NCBI GenBank assembly: GCA_030141585.1
Contig: JAQIFP010000101.1
Coordinates: forward strand, 1 to 16,430
Direction: 5' to 3'
Origin: Ophryocystis elektroscirrha
Taxonomy: Eukaryota; Apicomplexa; Conoidasida; Neogregarinorida; Ophryocystidae
Length of the DNA stretch: 16,430 nt
The position numbers and the translations under genes are program-made. Shown piece after piece: positions 9,772-16,430 of the stretch (within the stretch, counting starts at the first letter, position 1; every line of letters begins with the position of its first letter). The notes below the pieces were generated by a model. The model saw only the letters and a program-made list of their open reading frames with translations, was not told the origin of the DNA and ran no database searches.

Positions 9772-10941
9772 TCATTGCATAAAAGCTTTTTTGGCCTTGA
9801 TAGCTAACGCAACATTATTGCAGCAAAATGAATCTATTTGTAATTTTAAAGCAATACTAAATCTCGCAAACGTTTCAGATGTTATAGAAGAATATAACAT
9901 TATATACTTATTATAAGCATGTAATGATTTTACGACGTAGTAAAGATGTAGGCATTCTTTGAATTGTATTTTGTTTTGAACATTATTTAAAGAAAGATCT
10001 ATTTGACTTGGAGATTCAATGGTTTTATCCTTTATAAAGTTTATGTATGGTATAATATCTTTTATTTTCATAAATTCCACCATAGAAGATTCGGCATTTT
10101 TTATATCTTCTGGATCTGACAATAAAAATTTATCCGGTAAATGTAGCCATTTAGCATCATAATGATTCAATGCTTCTAAAAATAATTTAATGGGTTTTAA
10201 TTTGTAGCTATCATATAACAATGCTATGGGGATTTTATGAATTAGAGGATCCAGTAAGTCGATATTTAATTTTTCAGATGTACCTCTAATAAGTTTTTTA
10301 TAATTCCAACAAAAACTGGAAATACGTGATATACACGAAACTTCTAGATTATTACATATTTCCAATACATGTTCACATAATTCTGGGTCTGTTCCTTTCA
10401 GTTCTACATTAAACTTCATTTTATCTTGGAAACGCGTCAAAATGTCTTTTAATAAAGGAATTTGTTGAGGTTTTTTTGTGTACGGATCTTTGTATTCATG
10501 AGATTTTTTTATAAAATCATACTTATTCGTAGGCTTCGTAGGCATATTACAGAACTTAACCCATGGCTCTCTCAATTGCAGCTTATTTGTTTTTTGCAAA
10601 TCCGTATAATCCATTTGTTCAATTTTACGTAATACACTGTCCTCTAAAGTTAAATTATTTCTCATAAAACGTTCTTTATCATTCAGAGATTCAGGGTCGT
10701 TATTTCTCAAGAAATTATCTTGATCGAATGATTCGTATACATTTTCATAAAGATATCCTTTATTACCGCAAGAGCCATGTATTATTATTACTCTCTTATC
10801 TTTTGTTAACCAAACATCTAATTCCACGCCATCTATGCCTAATTCTAAAGCTTTTTCAAAAGCAGCCAATGAATTTTCCGGTATATCCGATAATCCTCCA
10901 AATGTAGATACTCCTACTCCACGGTGACCCAGTATTTCCAT
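9772..10941 (-). CDS. Glycerophosphodiester phosphodiesterase (GDPD family)
   Basis: Single-exon protein of 389 residues. GDPD-family TIM-barrel enzymes hydrolyse glycerophosphodiesters, such as glycerophosphocholine, to glycerol-3-phosphate and the free alcohol, in phospholipid turnover. Visible motifs: LGHRGVG with catalytic His6-Arg7, [19 protein letters not shown] (20-38), metal-ligand VELDV (Glu40, Asp42), TKD (46-48) and the second catalytic His55 in IIIHG; later FNVELKG (acidic barrel ligand), and a C-terminal [10 protein letters not shown] that corresponds to the usual CTNxPxxAI ending. The common His-Asp pair is His-Gly here. There is an insertion between the barrel strands (about 60-160, charged, [13 protein letters not shown] following). 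No signal peptide or membrane helix is visible, which suggests a soluble cytosolic or vacuolar enzyme, although export signals could be missed. ATG 10941 sits six residues before the catalytic HR, so no longer N-terminus is needed, though an upstream exon is not excluded. Confidence 0.93.
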   Translation of the reverse strand: MEILGHRGVGVSTFGGLSDIPENSLAAFEKALELGIDGVELDVWLTKDKRVIIIHGSCGNKGYLYENVYESFDQDNFLRNNDPESLNDKERFMRNNLTLEDSVLRKIEQMDYTDLQKTNKLQLREPWVKFCNMPTKPTNKYDFIKKSHEYKDPYTKKPQQIPLLKDILTRFQDKMKFNVELKGTDPELCEHVLEICNNLEVSCISRISSFCWNYKKLIRGTSEKLNIDLLDPLIHKIPIALLYDSYKLKPIKLFLEALNHYDAKWLHLPDKFLLSDPEDIKNAESSMVEFMKIKDIIPYINFIKDKTIESPSQIDLSLNNVQNKIQFKECLHLYYVVKSLHAYNKYIMLYSSITSETFARFSIALKLQIDSFCCNNVALAIKAKKAFMQ

Positions 10942-11079
10942 TTAAATATAAAAAACGTAAATACTATTATCTATACATATCATTATTATGAAGAAAAAAT
11001 TTCATGTAGAATTTACAGAAAATCCTGTAACAGACTATTTAATGATAAAAAGATTACTTTTTTTATTTTTAAACATACA
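10942..11079. other. Short intergenic spacer between GDPD and CPW-WPC genes
   Basis: Only 138 nt separate the CPW-WPC stop codon from the phosphodiesterase start codon, on the same strand. The spacer must hold the upstream gene's 3' end and the downstream promoter. A plus-strand open frame crosses it but looks like chance. Confidence 0.6.
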
Positions 11080-13972
11080 TTAGAAAAAGTGGCATGGCCA
11101 TTTTATGTTACAACTAAAATCAATTAGTTTTATCAAGATTACTTTTGTTCTAAGGTCATTTTATCCAAAGTTGACCATCGATCAAATACATATATTTCCG
11201 TGCTTTTAGTTATAGGACAATTTTCTTTAGCTGATTAAGCAAATATTCCGCAAACATTTCAAAACTATTACTCTTACTACCATTATTACTATTAATACTA
11301 CTATAATTTTATTAGACTAATAATCAATGTGTATTTGTAAGCTGATTTATAAATAGCAAAAATTGCATCATATACGTAAATACTACGAGAGTTTAAGTAT
11401 AATTACAAAACACAAGACCAGCTTTGCGTTTAATACACAAATTTGTTATTATATAAACGAAAATTAAGTATTCTTTATTATTTGCTAAGCTATTCAACTT
11501 ATTATATTACTAGAAACTCATTTATATATGTACATATATATATACATATTTATGTATTTGTATATATATAAGCTTTATTTTGTAAGTACCTTCAAAATCA
11601 GCAGGAAGCTGACATAACCCAGCATTAAGAAAGTCATTCCATCCATTCGGACAAGAAGTATTATAGTTTGTGATGCACTGGGAAATTTTTTCTTTACATT
11701 TCCAACACAAATTGCAATTAGACTCAAATTTTTTTTTATCTAATGTAGTTGCTTTTGAAGAATGGAATGGAGAAATTCGACATTCTTTAGTGGTAGTTGA
11801 TAACTGTGAAATACATATGTCTTGGGCTTTGTCATATTTATAATTTAAAGGGCTATTAAATAAAAGTATAACTGCATTATGTACCACTCTTCGTCATAAT
11901 CTCGTATGCATGTTGTATTTTCTTTGCATGGCCATTTTACTAAACTATTTTGAAATCTAATGTATACATACCTTCACATTTTTTCTCAAATGCTTTTTTC
12001 TCTTCTTCTGTTTTAAATCCAATAAAAAATCCTTGACATATGGCATTATTATCCACAGAGTAACACCCATTATTCATTGCAGACATATTAATTGGACATA
12101 ATTGTGTGTAGTCCCTGAAACACAGAATATACTATATTCGCATAACACCGTTCGCAAATATCGCCTTGACAAGGCCAAGACACCTGCAATATTCGATTTA
12201 ATAATCAGGATCTACTATATAGCATAATATAAATAATTAATTTAATAAATGTAAAATATTCAAAATTTTCTTCTTTTATATATTAAAAACGTTTGTATAT
12301 ATGCAAACTATTTAAATAGTGTGTAATATTAAAGATGTCATTACAAGCAAAATAAAAAATTTATTAGATATCAACTTTCACAGAGTTATTAATAACTTAT
12401 GGAACAAAAATATAATATCTATAGTATTTAATGAATACTAGTTATAATAATAGTTAATATTATACTTCATTTAAGTTTTTGTATGTCTAGTAAATTATCT
12501 AGCGTAGCTTCAAGTAAATCACTCCATCGTAATCTAAATTTGGCTTTAAACTTGATCTTAGTTACAATATATGTATGTTTATTTATTTTTTCAAAATAAT
12601 AATATATATATGTGTATTTAATATATTATATATATGTATATAATTAAATATGTTTATATGTATATATTTATATATGTATATATGTATATAAGTTTATATT
12701 ATTTATATACATATTTATATATTTATATACGTTTATATGTACATATGTATATATGTATTTATATATATGTATATATACATATACTACGTACTTTACATTT
12801 AGCTGCATAATCAATTTTTCGAGAAATATCATCACTCTCTAATTTGATAAAGTACCCACATGGTCCATCATACGTTGGAGGGGCAACACAACCTAAACTA
12901 CAAATAAAATATATGTACTTTTCTCACTGAGTAGGTGTCCAATTTTCAGGGCATTTTGATGAAAAGTTTCTTTTGCAACTATCAATATAGTTGGGTTCTT
13001 CTTTTTCTTTTGAAGTTACTCTTTTTGCAATGTCAATATTTGCACTAAACAAAAAAATAATTATTAGAAATTAATTATTAGAAATTAATTATTAGAAATT
13101 AATTATTGGAAACCTTTATAACAAGAAATGCCTATAAAATAAATATATATAATAATACTACTATTAAGTTAGCAATGCCATTTGAATTTTCATTCAATAT
13201 CTCAAATATGGGTTTATAGAAATTAATTACCTTTTTAAGTGTGGTATTTCCGGTAACCCAAAGTCACTGATATCTTTTAAAATGTCCTCTTCAGTGCGCT
13301 CATTTTGAAAATTAAGGTTTAACGAAGCAACTATATTCTGAGTACAATTTTTCAGTTGAATTAATTTGCCTTAACAGCGTCTCTTTTAGAGTTTTCGGAA
13401 CTCTTAAAATGAGTTGTTACGTTGCTTTTCTCAGTATTATTAACCTTTGAAGATTCTGAAATTTTTGTGGAATTAGTGATGGTTTTTGTTATTGCTATCG
13501 GTGGACTCTCATATTTGACATTAACAGCTCCCGAAATTGGATCTGTTGGAGCGTAAATAGTAGGCGTAGGTTTCGGCCTGATTAAGAGAATTAAATCGTT
13601 TTCATATCCAACTTATTGATAATTAAATAAATACCCAAGCAAATACAATCTCAAAATAATTTATTCAAGTTGTATAGTAACTTTTAAAATCACATTACGT
13701 TAAATAGTACTGAAGACCATATGATTCCGTATTTTCCGTTAATGGTATACCACGCAATTTCTGAGAACCTTTTTGTTCTTCAAGAGAAGACAAAGGAATA
13801 AAAGTTCTGTGAAACCATTAATGTTAATTAATTAGTACATAGGATCCCCTTCATTGCTCAACTTAATTATACCGTTTGACGGATCAATATAAGAATCATT
13901 ATTTGTAGGTTTTAGTTTGGTACATAAAACAACGTTGTAAAAAAAACCAAAAATATGTATTTTTAAATACAT
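11080..13972 (-). CDS. Secreted CPW-WPC domain protein, twelve exons, four domains
   Basis: My exon model on the minus strand: 13972-13839, 13806-13699, 13577-13376, 13337-13231, 13044-12928, 12897-12792, 12183-12149, 12114-11972, 11939-11885, 11852-11590, 11230-11143 and 11113-11080; 463 residues plus stop, all GT..AG and in frame. Residues 1-18 look like a signal peptide (hydrophobic FGFFYNVVL). A Ser/Thr/Asn-rich region spans about 20-210. Four CPW-WPC domains follow: CPENW(215)...WPC(261-263); CPINM(276)...KWPC(319-322); CPLNY(336)...CWKC(385-388), degenerate at both ends; CPNGW(403)...KWPC(457-460), three residues before the stop. Each has the inner cysteines and a K..FE..C lead-in; domain 1 also shows C.APPTYDGPC. 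In Plasmodium this family is linked to the zygote/ookinete surface; function is unknown, and the same site here is inference. Junction phases recreate the CP and WPC motifs, which supports the model strongly. There is no membrane anchor, so it is probably secreted or bound through partners. Confidence 0.92.
11231..11589 (-). other. CPW-WPC intron 10 (359 nt)
   Basis: Intron inside the fourth CPW-WPC domain (LPADFE|AKENC). It holds an AT-rich stretch of TATATA/TACATA repeats near 11522-11570. I find no extra exon, and the domain reads continuously without one. Confidence 0.75.
12483..12599 (+). other. Possible nested small ORF, 38 aa with a hydrophobic C-terminal half (uncertain)
   Basis: In the long CPW-WPC intron, opposite strand, an ATG opens a 38-codon frame: a Ser-rich start (MSSKLSSVASSKS) followed by a hydrophobic stretch (about residues 18-36) that could span a membrane. 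The local base composition is less AT-rich than the surrounding intron. On the minus strand the same bases are also open (frame ending TGA 12469-12467, with RLRWSDLLEATLDNLL), so the coding strand cannot be decided and chance is quite possible. Confidence 0.2.
12600..12785. repeat. Degenerate TATATG/TATATA low-complexity array
   Basis: Nearly 190 bases built from variants of TATATA, TATGTA and TTTATA without a fixed unit, within CPW-WPC intron 6. It is probably microsatellite-derived. Confidence 0.75.
13061..13110. repeat. 14-bp tandem repeat, about 3.5 copies
   Basis: Three identical copies of ttattagaaattaa at 13061-13074, 13075-13088 and 13089-13102, then a partial diverged copy. It lies in CPW-WPC intron 4 (13230-13045), its nearest copy about 17 nt upstream of the 3' splice site. 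Read on the transcript, each unit gives CTAATAA, a possible branch-point-like sequence. Confidence 0.92.
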
Positions 13973-14069
13973 TTATAACAAATTTTTGCGTCGGGAGTAA
14001 TTAAATGGATATTCGGAGCTTTTAAATAAATAATGTCTTGAAAATGAAAAATCGGCATATGTGATGATG
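13973..14069. other. Compact intergenic spacer between ankyrin and CPW-WPC genes
   Basis: Only 97 nt lie between the ankyrin gene's stop codon and the CPW-WPC start codon, same strand. Either the CPW-WPC promoter overlaps the upstream gene's 3' end, or the two share sequence; no motif is assignable. Confidence 0.6.
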
Positions 14070-16150
14070 TTAATTATTTGATTTCTTCTCTAATTTCAAA
14101 ACACGTTTGCGCTCTAACGATAACTGAATAAATATAAGTAATTCAATTTATTACAATTTTTATATATGTCCAACATTCTCGAGAAATTGTCTGTTCACAA
14201 ACATCTTCATGAATCAGTCTAAAATATATTCCTCCCAAACTTCGCATTTCTTTAGAGTTACATTTCATATTCCCTTCTATGATTCATAATACATCAGTTA
14301 AATCAAAATCGAATAAACAATTACATCGTACAATTTAATATATCTGTAATATCATTGGTAAAAATATTTTATTTGCTTATAATAATTTATTATTCATTAC
14401 ACATTATTGGTGTATATATAAATTTTGGACTGTGTAGACACATATTTTGAGTATTTATTTATATAGATTAAACATGCATATATGCTGTAAAAAAATGACG
14501 AATACATGTGAATGAAAATTTACACATGTATTTGTCATGCATTTCTAATCTTATTATAAATTCTTTACTATATCACAGAATATTGTTAATTAATGTTATT
14601 CTCATTATTCTTATTAAATTTTGATTACATATGTTGGTATACATAGATTTTTGAATTACCTTGATTAAAAATAGCAACAGCTTTATTCATATAATCTAAG
14701 CATTTTTCATTTCCAAGAACAACTAAGGAACGTCTTAGTTGTTGATCATCTGGTTCCTGATTAAATATCAATTCTTGTTAATCTCACTTTTAGTGTAAAT
14801 TTAAGTGTATGCAAGGTCTTTTCATTTACACTTTTAGACTTGACTTTAGGCAACAATTCTACCTGGACAAAAACATTAGTCTAACATTCAAATGAAATAA
14901 TATCTTGTTATGTTTTAATGCAACAATCTAAAGCTGATAATAATTGCTTTAACAATACTATCTCCAAACAACAGTAAATTATTTACACATATATATATCA
15001 GACTTGAATTTATAACGCATAATTATTTAAAGAAGTAAAGCACATTATAAGTGTTTAATGTAAAACCTACCGCACTTGAAAATGATATAGTCTTTGCCAG
15101 CTCATGAGGACTTACATCCCATACATCACAAATACACGGATCTGCACCATGTTCAAGCAATAGTTTAACTTTTTCAAGCTGTCTGGATCGGATAGCAGCA
15201 TGTAGGGGTGTACGTAAATGAATATCTCGAGCATTAACAGTATCTTTAGCTACTGAAATGATATAGCAAGTAAAATTACCCAATGATATCAAATAGGTTA
15301 GCAAATCTAAATCACAACGGGACACAGCATAGTGGAGCGGGACTTTTGCAGACTGATCTCGCGATGTAACTAGGAATATTGATATTAAGAATAACACGTT
15401 ACACTATATCTCGCTAAAATTTCATTGCTATTGATAAATCAATATTCAAGTTGGATTTAACAACGTATATATATAATCTGATTCTCTTTTGAAAATAGTT
15501 ATATATGTAAACTAAATATTATACCATTATACAAAAATTAAATAATATACTTTCAGATTATATGAATTATTTATCAAATTAATCTAAGTCTGTGTTGCAT
15601 ATATGTTTATTACATCATTATTATTAGTTAAAGATATATTAAACATGCATATGTATATATTTTGTGATATATTATTTAAAGAGATTATATATAATATTAT
15701 ACGTATATTATGAGTAGTATTAATAAAATTTATGATTATCCTGTTTTATTTTGCATATAATATATATATATATATATATATATTCTATTATGATTACTGC
15801 TCGCTCCATTGTTCAAAAGAATATCTATAAGTTCTCGATTGTTCTTCATTACGGCCAAGTGTATAGCGGTACTCTATTTGGATACATACATATATTATTT
15901 ACTCACAAAAGTAGAAGACTGTATACAAGGAAATCCACAATGACTAATTTCAGCATTTATATCAGCACCATTTGATAATAACACTCTAGTAGCGTCAGTG
16001 TGGTTTTTACATACTGCAATAAGTAATGGAGTCCATTGCTTATCATCGCTCCAATTAACTGTACTTGGTTCCGCTTTTAATAAAAGTTTTATTATTTCAC
16101 AATTTCCGTTAGTAGAGGCAGCATGTAGTGCAATACGTTCACACTCATCT
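14070..16150 (-). CDS. Ankyrin-repeat protein, 5' end beyond right edge (eight exons seen)
   Basis: Exons on the minus strand: 16150-15907, 15873-15798, 15369-15280, 15252-15071, 14862-14788, 14756-14660, 14276-14155 and 14123-14070; 312 residues to TAA 14072-14070. All junctions are GT..AG and in frame. About five ankyrin repeats are visible in the first 180 residues: RIALHAASTNGNCEIIKLLL, WTPLLIAVCKNHTDATRVLL then NGADINA, TAIHLAVMKNNRELIDILL then NNGAS, VPLHYAVSRCDLDLLTYLIS, and RTPLHAAIRSRQLEKVKLLL then EHGADP. A non-ankyrin C-terminal part follows (VELLPKVKSKS, EPDDQQLRRSL, GGIYFRLIHEDV) ending in a basic tail ERKRVLKLEKK. Ankyrin repeats bind partner proteins; the partner is unknown. 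The repeat array recalls gankyrin/PSMD10-type proteasome chaperones, but the C-terminal extension does not, so I give no name. The acceptor at 16152-16151 shows that an upstream exon lies outside the window. The 27-nt intron 15279-15253 is in frame and stop-free, so retention would only insert nine residues. Confidence 0.85.
14277..14659 (-). other. Ankyrin-gene intron (383 nt) with a hairpin-forming sequence
   Basis: AT-rich intron between exons ending IFNQ and starting EGNMK. It contains a 16-bp inverted repeat with one mismatch: left arm atgacgaatacatgtg (14495-14510), 12-nt loop, right arm cacatgtatttgtcat (14523-14538). The mismatch would be a G-U pair in a plus-strand RNA. Nothing else is seen. 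Confidence 0.7.
14863..15070 (-). other. Ankyrin-gene intron (208 nt)
   Basis: Intron with gtaggt donor and tccag acceptor, between exons ending SFSSA and starting VELLPK. It is AT-rich and shows no coding frame. Confidence 0.65.
15370..15797 (-). other. Ankyrin-gene intron (428 nt) with AT microsatellite
   Basis: It separates NNGAS from TSRDQSAKVPLHY within an ankyrin repeat; A|TT rebuilds an Ile codon and the repeat reads through. It contains a pure (AT)12 run at about 15760-15783, just inside the donor. Confidence 0.8.
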
Positions 16151-16430
16151 CTAGAAAATTTAAAAAAATTATAAATTTATTAATAATGAAAATAATTGTT
16201 ATAAATTATATATCTCTATGAAGATTTGTAAAAAATTATTTTTATGTGTACGTATACGACATTAAAGTTCAAAATTTAATTAATAAGGATCTTATTATTT
16301 TTATATATTAATGATAATATATTAATATTTATTAGACTTATGCAAAATCATGAATAAGTATATACATATGTGGTAATATTCATATTTAATAAATGCTGTT
16401 CATAATTTATAAAAAAAATATATATATATA
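16151..16430 (-). other. Presumed upstream intron of the ankyrin gene, running off the right edge
   Basis: No coding frame is seen from 16151 to the window end. The ctag acceptor at 16152-16151 follows a T-rich tract, so this is read as intron. It ends with an AT run at the edge. Its donor and the gene's start lie outside the window. Confidence 0.55.

Larger units (their letters stand above)
12184..12791 (-). other. CPW-WPC intron 6 (608 nt), longest in the window
   Basis: It separates exons ending AAKCK and starting VSWPC, which join to a perfect domain end, so no coding exon of this protein is missing. About 12600-12785 is degenerate TATATG/TATATA satellite-like sequence. About 12467-12600 is a GC-richer island open in both directions, listed separately. 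Confidence 0.8.

Noticed and set aside
9695..9916. Plus-strand frame of 73 codons over the tRNA and the GDPD C-terminus
   Set aside because: It covers the tRNA gene and lies antisense to conserved GDPD sequence.
10924..11127. Plus-strand frame upstream of GDPD
   Set aside because: It is antisense to the last CPW-WPC exon and to the GDPD start; composition is low-complexity and no acceptable splice continuation was needed.
11522..11589. C-terminal tail of the frame that contains CPNGW
   Set aside because: It is intron sequence (TATA/TACATA repeat) after a gtactt donor; splicing to 11230 completes the fourth CPW-WPC domain instead.
13061..13110. CRISPR-like direct repeat array
   Set aside because: The units are 14 bp, directly adjacent and without spacers, inside a eukaryotic intron.
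15751..15975. Plus-strand frame of 74 codons
   Set aside because: It begins in an AT microsatellite and is antisense to two ankyrin exons.

Overview
The window is nuclear DNA from a eukaryote, almost certainly an apicomplexan. It is very AT-rich, has many spliceosomal introns, and carries a four-domain CPW-WPC protein, a family known from Apicomplexa and close relatives. Asn-rich low-complexity sequence, homopolymer A/T tracts and AT microsatellites fit this. I cannot fix the genus: the very short introns recall piroplasms and related haematozoans more than Plasmodium, but that is inference.

Layout, left to right. (1) Minus strand, 60-3752: nine exons of cytosolic-type valyl-tRNA synthetase; the C-terminus lies beyond the left edge. 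(2) Minus, 4403-5245: single-exon VAP, a tail-anchored ER contact-site adaptor. (3) Minus, 5740-7482: five-exon UAP56/Sub2 DECD-box RNA helicase whose last coding exon is 11 nt. (4) Plus, 7836-9651: an unrecognised protein modelled with five exons, the only plus-strand protein gene; it shares a divergent promoter region with UAP56. (5) Minus, 9658-9730: elongator tRNA-Met(CAT), converging on the unknown gene so closely that its T5 terminator overlaps that gene's stop codon. (6) Minus, 9772-10941: single-exon glycerophosphodiester phosphodiesterase. (7) Minus, 11080-13972: twelve-exon secreted CPW-WPC protein. (8) Minus, 14070 to beyond about 16150: ankyrin-repeat protein, 5' end off the right edge.

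In the multi-exon genes most continuous reading frames are only exon fragments. I rebuilt them from GT..AG junctions that keep frame and restore family motifs. The 34 complete introns fall into two size classes, 21 of 27-41 nt and 13 of 121-608 nt; several long ones hold AT microsatellites or hairpins.

The genes form no operon or obvious system: they are housekeeping functions (translation, mRNA export/splicing, membrane contact, phospholipid turnover) plus one lineage-specific surface/secreted protein and one orphan. I saw no transposon, CRISPR array, rRNA or viral gene. Less explained points are the orphan gene, a coding-like island inside a CPW-WPC intron (about 12467-12620), and paired perfect inverted repeats at 3870-4000.
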